Positions 27,887 through 35,491 of a stretch of DNA of 64,000 nucleotides are shown in pieces. The notes beneath the pieces were generated by a model that saw only the letters and a program-made list of their open reading frames with translations, made no database searches and was not told the DNA's origin. Numbering within the stretch: the stretch's first letter is position 1; each line of letters starts with the position of its first letter. Both the position numbers and the translations under genes were made by a program. The DNA comes from Zoogloea sp. 1C4. Its GTDB lineage: Bacteria > Pseudomonadota > Gammaproteobacteria > Burkholderiales > Rhodocyclaceae. Location: positions 32,299 to 96,298 of the forward strand of contig NZ_SSXU01000016.1 in assembly GCF_009469605.1 (NCBI RefSeq), read 5' to 3'.

Positions 27887-29710
27887 TTACACGTCGAAGG
27901 CGGAGAGGGTCGGCGGCGGGGCGGGCTCCATCGCCTCGAGGGTCGGCTCGACCGGCGGCTTGTAGGGGCCGAGCTCGTCGTCGAGGATGGCGAGCAGCAG
28001 CAGGAGCTCCTCGACCACCCTGAGGGGAAAGCCCTGGCGGGTGCCGTTGCGGTTGTCGCGCAGGATCTGGTGGATGTAGATCTGGGCCTCTTGCGTGCCC
28101 CACAGGTCCTGCAGGCGCTGGCAGATGTGGGCCATCTGCTCGACGGTGTCCGGGGTGGAGCGGATGTCCTTGAAGTCGTTCCAGCTCACCATCTTGACGT
28201 TGAAGGTCTTGTTGAGCTGGCGGGTGAGGACTTCGAATTCGGCCCGCATGCCGGCCACGTAATACACCTCGAGGAGCTTCAGCCACGGCTTGACGGCCTG
28301 GCGCGGGTTGTTGCGGATGTAGTCGGCGAGGGTTTCGGCGGCGCCCTGGGTGCGGCCGAAGGACATCATGATCTCGGCGAGCTCCAGCGCCGAATCCTGT
28401 TCGTCCACCGTCTGGTCGAAGGGGATCGGATGCGCCGGGGCGAAGGTGGGCTCGGCCCATTCGCCGCCGTGATCGACCACCGGAGGGGGTTCGGAGTGGT
28501 CGGCATGGTGGATCTGCGGCTCGTCCCGCTCGGGGGGCAGCGGGGCGTTCTTCTTCTCGATCTGCTGGCTGCGGGTGGAGGGCGGCGCGCTGATGCGGAA
28601 ATCGGGCTGGGTGGTGGGCTCGCCGGTATCTTCCTCGTAGGCCTCGGCGTTGCGGCGACGGCGCAGCCAGATAAGCGCTCCTCCGCCTGCCAGCACCGCG
28701 ATCAGGCCGCCCACAGGCGCGCCCCACACGTGAAGCTGTTCGGCGATGTCGGGCGGGAGGCCGCCGGTGGCCGGCTGGGCCGGCGCAGGAGCCGGGGCTG
28801 CAGGCGCGGGCGTCGGAGCCGCCACTGCGGCATGGGCCGCAGGCGGGGCGCCGTCGAGCTGGGCGACCTTTTCCTTCAGCATCGCCTGGTATTCCTCCAG
28901 GCGCTTGATCTTCTCGTTGACCTCGAGCTGCGCGGCGATCCGGTCGTCGATCTCGGTGAGGGTGCGCTGCTCCTGGCGTAGCTGCTGGCGGGCGCCGTCC
29001 GATTCGTCTTCTGAGGGCGGGTTGAGCAGGGCGAGGCTCATGCGCAGCGGCACGAGGCCGGCCTCGGCGCCGCTGCCCAGGATCAGGCGGTCGTGGCGGG
29101 GCGGTTCGGTGCGGCGGGCCGCGGCGGCTTCGCGCCGGGATGCCTTGGGCGTCTTCGTTACGGGGGCGGTCGCGTCGGCGGGCTGGCTGCCGCGGGCCGG
29201 GCCGGTGCCTTCGGCAGCAGGGGCAACTGCCGCACGCGGCGGGCGGGGCGGTCTGGCCTGGACGGGCGGGCGCGGGGCGATGTCTTCGACCGGCGCGGCA
29301 ACCGGCAGGTTGGGCGACGTGCCGGCACCGACGCGCAGGACCGGCGGCTGAAGCAAGATCGGGTAGTCGCGGCGGACATCGCCACCGCAATTGACCAGCA
29401 GGCCGAGCATCGCGATCGGATGATTCACCGGATCGCGGGTGGTGACGATCAGGCGGTCGCCGGAAAGGCGCACGCGCGCGTCGTAGATCCAGGGGATGTC
29501 GTCGTTGCCGGCGTTGTTGCCGACCCGCTTGAAGCAGGTGGCGTCGAATTCCTCACCGGCTGCACGCACCAGACGGACTTCGGCCCGCAGCGGCTCTCCC
29601 AGCGCGGACCGGGTGACCAGATCCCCAAGTCCGACCGCTCCTGCTGTTGGAGCACCTAGGGGAATGAGGGTTGCTACGAGCAGGGATAGTGACTTGCGCG
29701 CGCTGTTCAT
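27887..29710 (-). CDS. fimV: FimV-like LysM-region/TPR membrane protein
   Basis: The 607-residue protein has a signal peptide (cleavage near APTAGA), then the FimV N-terminal domain LGDLVTRSALGEPLRAEVRL. A Pro/Ala-rich periplasmic region and a coiled-coil segment (~225-265) follow, then one transmembrane helix (~335-355) and a cytoplasmic acidic part. The C-terminus (~465-560) matches the FimV TPR-like domain (AEIMMSFGRTQGAAETLADYIRNNP). FimV proteins organise polar type IV pili and cyclic-AMP signalling. It is shorter than Pseudomonas FimV (~920) and no clear LysM consensus is visible. A pilus-type ATPase gene lies at 35492. Confidence 0.8.
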   Translation of the reverse strand: MNSARKSLSLLVATLIPLGAPTAGAVGLGDLVTRSALGEPLRAEVRLVRAAGEEFDATCFKRVGNNAGNDDIPWIYDARVRLSGDRLIVTTRDPVNHPIAMLGLLVNCGGDVRRDYPILLQPPVLRVGAGTSPNLPVAAPVEDIAPRPPVQARPPRPPRAAVAPAAEGTGPARGSQPADATAPVTKTPKASRREAAAARRTEPPRHDRLILGSGAEAGLVPLRMSLALLNPPSEDESDGARQQLRQEQRTLTEIDDRIAAQLEVNEKIKRLEEYQAMLKEKVAQLDGAPPAAHAAVAAPTPAPAAPAPAPAQPATGGLPPDIAEQLHVWGAPVGGLIAVLAGGGALIWLRRRRNAEAYEEDTGEPTTQPDFRISAPPSTRSQQIEKKNAPLPPERDEPQIHHADHSEPPPVVDHGGEWAEPTFAPAHPIPFDQTVDEQDSALELAEIMMSFGRTQGAAETLADYIRNNPRQAVKPWLKLLEVYYVAGMRAEFEVLTRQLNKTFNVKMVSWNDFKDIRSTPDTVEQMAHICQRLQDLWGTQEAQIYIHQILRDNRNGTRQGFPLRVVEELLLLLAILDDELGPYKPPVEPTLEAMEPAPPPTLSAFDV

Positions 29711-29923
29711 CAAAACGTTGGTCGTGGTCCGGCAAGCAGAAGCCTGGTGGGTTGAGCGGTGGTGCGCGCAGAGCAGGCACCTTCGCCAAAGCTACAGTAT
29801 TCTAAAGAAGTTTGTCGGCCGTAGCGGGCCGTTGTCGGCCTGTCGGGGGGCTCAATTGTGACGTGTGGTACCCCGAACGGCATTTTTTACGAGTTTTTTA
29901 GCCTTTTCTGCTTTTTTATTGCC

Positions 29924-30475
29924 ATGCCCCTGCCTGACCCGAAATCGCCGCGTACCCGGGCCCACCATCGACGCATCGATGTCGAGGGATTCGTGCGCGA
30001 CGACGGCCTGTTCGATCTGGATGCCCGCCTCACCGATCTGAAGGATATTGATTACCCTTTGTCGTCGGGCCTCCGCAAGCGTGGCGACCCCGTCCACGAC
30101 CTGTTCATCCGCGTGACCATCGACCCCCAGTTCAACATCGTCGATGTGCAAGCGTGCTCCGACTGGGTGCCATACCCCGGCGCCTGCGACACCATCGGCC
30201 CCGCCTACCGCCAGCTGATCGGGCTCAATCTGGTGCAGGGTTTCCGGCGCACGGTGGGCGAGATGTTCGCCGACGTCCGCGGCTGCTCCCACCTCACCGA
30301 GCTGCTCCTGTCGCTGCCCACCGCCGCCATCCAGACCTTCGCCACCTTCCGTCGCGACAACGACGAGGAGGTCGAAAAGCCCTTTCAGCTCGATCGCTGT
30401 CACGCCCTCGAAACCACCACCGACACCGTGCTGCGCTACTACCCCCGCTGGTATCGCGGCGGCGATGCTGGCTAG
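29924..30475 (+). CDS. DUF2889-containing protein
   Basis: The 183-residue protein begins MPLPDPKSPRTRAHHRRIDVEGF and contains DVQACSDWVPYPGACDTIGPAY followed by GFRRTVGEMFADVRGCSHLTELLLSLPTAA, the conserved core of DUF2889. These proteins are found in proteobacteria, sometimes with aromatic-degradation genes, but have no established function. Conserved Cys and His residues suggest metal or ligand binding, which is inference. The upstream in-frame codons are AT-rich and unlikely to be translated. Confidence 0.75.
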   Translation: MPLPDPKSPRTRAHHRRIDVEGFVRDDGLFDLDARLTDLKDIDYPLSSGLRKRGDPVHDLFIRVTIDPQFNIVDVQACSDWVPYPGACDTIGPAYRQLIGLNLVQGFRRTVGEMFADVRGCSHLTELLLSLPTAAIQTFATFRRDNDEEVEKPFQLDRCHALETTTDTVLRYYPRWYRGGDAG

Positions 30476-30534
30476 GGGTCGGGAAAACCGCAGTTGCGCT
30501 GCAGCGTGAAATCGGTCGCGCCGCTGGTTTCGTA

Positions 30535-30770
30535 TATAATCAATTGATCCGTAATCCGGGGCGCCTGCGGCAAACGTCGTCTGCCCCCGGGGCTGGATCG
30601 CCTTTCGAGTGGCCGGGCCAGCTGGCCTGACGCGCGAGAGGGAAAAGCGGTGTCTGCGTTGGACGAGGGAGAACGGCGCAGGTATCGCGGGGTGCGTCAG
30701 CACTCCGAAGAGTCCCATCAACCAAGCGTAAGCGGCCTTTTCAGGCCAAGACTTCGATCGAAGGGCAACC
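30535..30770 (+). promoter_or_regulatory. Promoter -10 and long leader of sucCD
   Basis: A good -10 TATAAT sits at 30535-30540; the matching -35 is weak. The transcript leader to the sucC ATG would be about 225 bases, contains no gene, and includes a short inverted repeat GGCCT-TTTC-AGGCC near 30737-30750. Structured leaders upstream of suc genes (sucA and sucC RNA motifs) are known in other proteobacteria; whether this is one cannot be settled by eye. Confidence 0.45.
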
Positions 30771-31931
30771 ATGAAAATTCATGAATATCAGGGCAAGCAA
30801 ATCCTGAAGAAGTTCGGCGTCACGGTTCCGCGCGGTATCCACTGCACGACCGTCGACGACGCGGTCAAGGCAGCGGAAACCCTGGGTGGCAAGGTTTGGG
30901 TCGTGAAGGCCCAGATCCACGCCGGCGGACGCGGCAAGGGCGGTGGCGTGAAAGTCGCCAAGTCTCTTGACGAAGTGCGTCAGTACGCCAGCCAGATCCT
31001 CGGCATGCAGCTCATCACCCACCAGACCGGCCCCGAAGGCCAGAAGGTGCGTAACCTGCTGATCGAGGAAGGTGCCGACATCAAGCACGAGTACTACGTC
31101 GCCGCGCTGACCGACCGTGCCACCCAGTCCGTTGCCATGATGGCTTCGTACGAAGGCGGTATGGACATCGAGGAAGTTGCTCACAAGACCCCGGAAAAGA
31201 TCGTCAAGGTCTTCATCAACCCGCTGGTCGGCCTGACCGACGAGCAGGCGCTCACCCTGGCCAAGGGCATGGGCATGAACGAGGCCTCCATCCCGCAGTG
31301 TGTCGACACGCTCAAGAAGCTGTACACCTGCTACATGGAAACCGACGCTTCGCTGGCGGAAATCAACCCGCTGATCCACGAAGGCGACGGCACCGTCAAG
31401 GCGCTCGACGCCAAGTTCAACTTCGACTCCAACGCCCTCTATCGCCAGCAGGAAATCGTCGCGATGCGCGACCTGGACGAAGAAGACGCGGACGAAATCG
31501 AAGCCTCGAAGTTTGATCTGGCCTACATCTCCCTGGACGGCAACATCGGCTGTCTGGTGAACGGTGCCGGTCTGGCGATGGCTACCATGGACACCATCAA
31601 GCTGTTCGGTGCCGAGCCGGCCAACTTCCTCGACGTGGGCGGCGGCGCCACCACCGAGAAGGTGACCGAAGCCTTCAAGATCATGCTCAAGAACCCCAAG
31701 GTCAAGGGCATTCTCGTCAACATCTTCGGCGGCATCATGCGCTGCGACACCATCGCCACCGGCGTGGTCACCGCTGCCCGTGAAGTGCACCTGTCGGTTC
31801 CGCTGGTCGTCCGCATGAAGGGCACCAACGAAGACATCGGCAAGCAGATCCTGCGTGATTCGGGTCTCCCGATCATCGCTGCCGACACCATGGCCGAAGC
31901 GGCCCAGAAGATCGTCGACGCGGTCAAGTAA
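30771..31931 (+). CDS. sucC: Succinyl-CoA synthetase beta subunit
   Basis: The 386-residue protein matches SucC in length and sequence from [22 protein letters not shown]. It has the ATP-grasp segment ([18 protein letters not shown]), [10 protein letters not shown] and the [10 protein letters not shown] signature. With SucD it converts succinyl-CoA, ADP and phosphate to succinate, ATP and CoA in the TCA cycle. Codon use here is more biased (GGT/GTT mixed) than neighbours, fitting high expression. sucD follows 11 bases later. Confidence 0.98.
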   Translation: MKIHEYQGKQILKKFGVTVPRGIHCTTVDDAVKAAETLGGKVWVVKAQIHAGGRGKGGGVKVAKSLDEVRQYASQILGMQLITHQTGPEGQKVRNLLIEEGADIKHEYYVAALTDRATQSVAMMASYEGGMDIEEVAHKTPEKIVKVFINPLVGLTDEQALTLAKGMGMNEASIPQCVDTLKKLYTCYMETDASLAEINPLIHEGDGTVKALDAKFNFDSNALYRQQEIVAMRDLDEEDADEIEASKFDLAYISLDGNIGCLVNGAGLAMATMDTIKLFGAEPANFLDVGGGATTEKVTEAFKIMLKNPKVKGILVNIFGGIMRCDTIATGVVTAAREVHLSVPLVVRMKGTNEDIGKQILRDSGLPIIAADTMAEAAQKIVDAVK

Positions 31932-31942
31932 GGAGATTCCGA

Positions 31943-32836
31943 ATGTCCATTCTGATCAACAAAGACACCAAGGTCATCACCCAGGGCATCACCGGCAAGA
32001 CCGGTCAGTTCCATACCGAGAAGTGCATCGAGTACGCGAACGGCAAGAACTGCTTCGTCGCCGGCGTGAACCCGAAGAAGGCTGGCGAGAAGATCCTCGA
32101 CGTGCCCATCTACGGTTCCGTCAAGGAAGCTGCCGCTGAAACCGGTGCCACCGTCTCCGTGATCTACGTGCCGCCCGCTGGCGCCGCTGCCGCCATCTGG
32201 GAAGCCGTTGAAGCCGACCTCGACCTGGCCATCTGCATCACCGAAGGCATCCCCGTCCGGGACATGCTGGAAGTGCGCAACAAGATGAAGGCCAAGGAAG
32301 CCGCCGGCGGCAAGAAGACCCTGCTGCTGGGTCCGAACTGCCCGGGTCTCATCACCCCCGATGAAATCAAGATCGGCATCATGCCGGGCCACATCCACCG
32401 CAAGGGTCGCATCGGCGTGGTTTCCCGCTCCGGCACCCTGACCTACGAAGCTGTTGCCCAGCTGACCGAAATCGGTCTGGGCCAGTCTTCCGCCGTCGGT
32501 ATCGGTGGTGACCCGATCAACGGTCTGAAGCACATCGACGTGATGCGCATGTTCAACGACGATCCCGACACCGACGCCGTCATCATGATCGGCGAAATCG
32601 GCGGTCCGGACGAAGCTGAAGCCGCCATGTGGTGCAAGGCCAACATGAAGAAGCCGATCGTCGGCTTCATCGCCGGTGTGACTGCCCCCGCGGGCAAGCG
32701 CATGGGCCATGCTGGCGCACTGATCTCCGGCGGCGCCGACACCGCTGATGCCAAGCTCGCCATCATGGAAGAGTGCGGCTTCAAGGTGACGCGCAACCCG
32801 TCCGAGATGGGCAAGCTGCTGAAGGCCATGCTGTAA
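31943..32836 (+). CDS. sucD: Succinyl-CoA synthetase alpha subunit
   Basis: The 297-residue protein has the CoA-binding Rossmann part (VITQGITGKTGQFHTEK), the GPNCPG motif, and the active-site histidine in GHAGALISGG (about residue 254), which is phosphorylated during catalysis. It forms the heterotetramer with SucC. The ATG follows AAGGAGA. A rho-independent terminator lies 20 bases after the stop. Confidence 0.98.
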   Translation: MSILINKDTKVITQGITGKTGQFHTEKCIEYANGKNCFVAGVNPKKAGEKILDVPIYGSVKEAAAETGATVSVIYVPPAGAAAAIWEAVEADLDLAICITEGIPVRDMLEVRNKMKAKEAAGGKKTLLLGPNCPGLITPDEIKIGIMPGHIHRKGRIGVVSRSGTLTYEAVAQLTEIGLGQSSAVGIGGDPINGLKHIDVMRMFNDDPDTDAVIMIGEIGGPDEAEAAMWCKANMKKPIVGFIAGVTAPAGKRMGHAGALISGGADTADAKLAIMEECGFKVTRNPSEMGKLLKAML

Positions 32837-32856
32837 CCCGGCCTGTGCCTTACAAG

Positions 32857-32899
32857 AACCGCGCCCGAGGCTTCACCGCCCGGGCGCGGTTTTTATTTT
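32857..32899 (+). terminator. Rho-independent terminator of sucCD
   Basis: An 11-bp GC-rich stem (AACCGCGCCCG with CGGGCGCGGTT) encloses a short loop and is followed by TTTATTTTG. It ends the sucCD transcript. Confidence 0.9.
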
Positions 32900-33037
32900 G
32901 TCCTGCGTTCTCGCGCACCGTGCCGGTGGCGCTAGAATCCGAGCGCCCCTTCATTATTCCGATCACGTAATCGACGCGATGTGCCGGTTTCCTGAACACT
33001 TTCTCCTGGCGGGCGTCTTTCCGCCGGCGTCGCCGCG

Positions 33038-33808
33038 ATGAGCGATTCGAGTCCTCAATGGCGGATGGCCCTCGAGTCCCATGTCGGGCAGGTCCGCGCA
33101 CGCAACGAAGACTACGTCTTCTGTGACGAGCATCGGGGCATTGTCGCCCTGGCCGATGGCATGGGCGGCCATGCGGGCGGCGGTGTTGCGGCGCGGCTCG
33201 CGGTCGATGCGTGGGTCGAGCGGATCGCTGCGTGTGGTGACGAACCGGTCGTGGAGCGGGATCTGCTGGTGGCCGTGGCCGATGCCAATCGCGCCGTGTT
33301 CTCGGCCGCCTCGGGTGATCCGGCCCTCCGCGGAATGGGCACGACCCTCGTTGCCGGGTGCTTCCGTCGCGACGGGATGCTGGTCGCCTGCAATGTGGGC
33401 GATTCCCGGCTCTATCGCCTGCGTGGCGATGTGCTGACCTGCCTCACCCGTGACCACAGCGTGTTGCGGGAGCAGTGGGAGGCGGGCATGATTGAATCCG
33501 AGTCAAGCGCCCCGATCGGCTTGAAGGGGCTGCTTACCCGGGCGGTGGGCGTCTCGGCGAATGTGGTTCCGGATGTGACAATTTCCACGCTTTTGCCGGG
33601 GGACGTCTATCTTCTTTGCTCGGATGGGCTTACAGAGATGCTTCCCGATGCCGATATTGCCCACGTGCTCGGCGCGCTGGGGGGAAACCCCCAGCTGGCT
33701 GCAGCGCATCTGGTTGATCTGGCAAACGATCGGGGCGGGATGGATAATATATCGGCTGTCATTGTGTCGTCGTGCGAGTCAGGACGGCTCGGAGCCGAGC
33801 TTGATTAA
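33038..33808 (+). CDS. PP2C-family protein serine/threonine phosphatase
   Basis: The 256-residue protein shows the PP2C metal-binding motifs: RNED (about residue 21), ADGMGGHAGG (~38), CNVGDSRLYR, CSDGLTEML and a final GGMDNISAV. It dephosphorylates Ser/Thr in a Mn/Mg-dependent way. The next genes encode an FHA protein and a metallohydrolase, a pattern seen in phospho-signalling loci such as those controlling secretion. No Ser/Thr kinase gene is present in the window, so the partner kinase must be elsewhere. Confidence 0.92.
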   Translation: MSDSSPQWRMALESHVGQVRARNEDYVFCDEHRGIVALADGMGGHAGGGVAARLAVDAWVERIAACGDEPVVERDLLVAVADANRAVFSAASGDPALRGMGTTLVAGCFRRDGMLVACNVGDSRLYRLRGDVLTCLTRDHSVLREQWEAGMIESESSAPIGLKGLLTRAVGVSANVVPDVTISTLLPGDVYLLCSDGLTEMLPDADIAHVLGALGGNPQLAAAHLVDLANDRGGMDNISAVIVSSCESGRLGAELD

Positions 33809-33831
33809 GCTGGATTGAGATAGGAAGAGTG

Positions 33832-34527
33832 ATGCCCAGGTTGATATTGAGCATGGATGGTCTGGTGCTGAAGGAGATGGTGCTCGAGAAGGAGCGCACC
33901 ACCATTGGTCGCAAGCCGCACAACGATATCCAGATCGACAATCTGGCGATCAGTGGCGACCACGCTGCGATCGTGACCATCCTGAACGATGCCTTCCTCG
34001 AGGACATGAACAGCACGAACGGCACCTACGTGAACGGTCAGCCGGTCAAGAAGCATGTTCTGAAGAACAATGATGTGATCGAACTGGGGAAGTATCGCCT
34101 CAAGTATCTGTCCGATGGCGGTGGTTCGCCGTCCGAGCAGGACGAAGCCATGTCCTTCGCCCAGGTTGCGGTCGAAACGGACAGCGGCCTGTCGGGCGCG
34201 GAAGCCGCGGCGATCGTCACATCGACGGGTGCTTCGGCCCCGCCGCCGGTGGCCGCCCTCGGCATGATCCAGATCCTCAGCGGCGCCCATGCGGGCCGCA
34301 CGCTCGAGCTTTCCAAGTCGCTCACCACGCTCGGCAAGCCCGGGCTGCAGGTGGCGGTGATCACCCGGCGGCCCCACGGCTACTTCATCACCCACGTCGA
34401 AGGCACGGTGTTTCCTGTGGTCAATGGGCGCTCCCTGGATGCCCAGGCCCATCGTCTGAGCGACCACGACATCATCGAAATCGCGGGCGTGAAGATGGAG
34501 TTTTTCTCGCAGGCGACGTCCCAGTAA
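33832..34527 (+). CDS. FHA-domain protein
   Basis: The 231-residue protein has an N-terminal forkhead-associated domain (TTIGRKPHNDIQIDNLAISGDHA, with the R-G-S/H-type phosphothreonine pocket, then NSTNGTYVNG). A second, more diverged FHA-like half may occupy residues ~140-225 (GMIQILSGAHAGRTLELSKSLTTLGKPG...). It would read phosphothreonine marks that the upstream PP2C removes. ATG 33832 follows GGAAGAG; an overlapping GTG at 33829 is possible. Confidence 0.88.
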   Translation: MPRLILSMDGLVLKEMVLEKERTTIGRKPHNDIQIDNLAISGDHAAIVTILNDAFLEDMNSTNGTYVNGQPVKKHVLKNNDVIELGKYRLKYLSDGGGSPSEQDEAMSFAQVAVETDSGLSGAEAAAIVTSTGASAPPPVAALGMIQILSGAHAGRTLELSKSLTTLGKPGLQVAVITRRPHGYFITHVEGTVFPVVNGRSLDAQAHRLSDHDIIEIAGVKMEFFSQATSQ

Positions 34528-34664
34528 GCTGCACGAGGGACGAACGTGATTTTTCTGGCGGCCGATGTCCTGACGGAATCGTATTCTGATGCGCTGGCAT
34601 CCGATTCGTGTCGGTTGCATTTGGCAGACCAACAACCGCACTTGCGGAGTTCCACGAGAATAAG

Positions 34665-35435
34665 ATGAAGGTGCGGGTTCTGGGGTGCAGTGGCGGTATC
34701 GGCGGGCGCGATCAGCGCACGACGGCCCTGCTCGTGGACGATGATGTCCTCATCGATGCGGGAACCGGGGTCGGTGATCTCGAGTTCGACGAGTTGCTGC
34801 GCATTGACCACGTCTTCGTCACCCATGCGCACCTGGATCACATCGCGATGATCCCGCTGCTGGTCGATACGGTGGGCGAAGCCCGTTCGATGCCGATCGT
34901 CGTGCATGGCTCGCCTGAAACCCTCCGCATCCTGCGTTCGCACATCTTCAACTGGTTGATCTGGCCCGATTTCTCGTCGATCCCGGATCGGGGCAACCCG
35001 TTCCTGCGATTTCAGGAAATGCACATCGGCGAGAGCGCCAACATCGGCGGCGGCCGCAGGATGACCGCGCTGCCGGCGCTGCACACGGTACCGGCGGTGG
35101 CCTATCAGGTGTCCTGCGATACCGGCAGTCTGGTGTTCTCGGGCGACACCACGTATTCCGAGCCGCTGATCGCCGCCATCAACGACATTCCCGATCTGCG
35201 CTACCTGCTGGTCGAGACGGCGTTTCCCGACGCCCTCCACGATCTGGCCATTGCCTCGCGGCACTTGTGCCCGAGTCTGCTGGCGCTGTTCCTCGACCGG
35301 ATCAAGGTTTCGCCGGAGGTGTGGATTACGCACCTCAAGCCGAGTCGGGCCCAGATCACCGTCGACGAGATCGGCAACTATCGCGGGCGTTTTCAGCCAA
35401 AGGCGCTCTACAACGGACTCGAGTTCATCATCTAG
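34665..35435 (+). CDS. Metallo-beta-lactamase-fold phosphodiesterase (class II cNMP type)
   Basis: The 256-residue protein carries the metallohydrolase motif THAHLDH (about residues 52-58), the later ALHTVPAVAYQV histidine, FSGDTTYSEP and the final HLKPS. This set matches class II cyclic-nucleotide phosphodiesterases and related hydrolases. Within a PP2C/FHA/FimV/GspE-type neighbourhood it could lower cyclic AMP or another cyclic nucleotide; this is inference. The ATG at 34665 was chosen because conservation begins at MKVRVLGCSGG. Confidence 0.85.
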   Translation: MKVRVLGCSGGIGGRDQRTTALLVDDDVLIDAGTGVGDLEFDELLRIDHVFVTHAHLDHIAMIPLLVDTVGEARSMPIVVHGSPETLRILRSHIFNWLIWPDFSSIPDRGNPFLRFQEMHIGESANIGGGRRMTALPALHTVPAVAYQVSCDTGSLVFSGDTTYSEPLIAAINDIPDLRYLLVETAFPDALHDLAIASRHLCPSLLALFLDRIKVSPEVWITHLKPSRAQITVDEIGNYRGRFQPKALYNGLEFII

Positions 35436-35491
35436 CCATTCATTCGGGCTAAAGTTGACGCGCCTGTGCGCCGTAGTACCGGCATCCACGC

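Noticed and set aside
29858..29923. Upstream extension of the DUF2889 protein
   Set aside because: The extra 22 residues come from an AT-rich, Phe-rich stretch unlike coding sequence here, and conservation begins after MPLPD.
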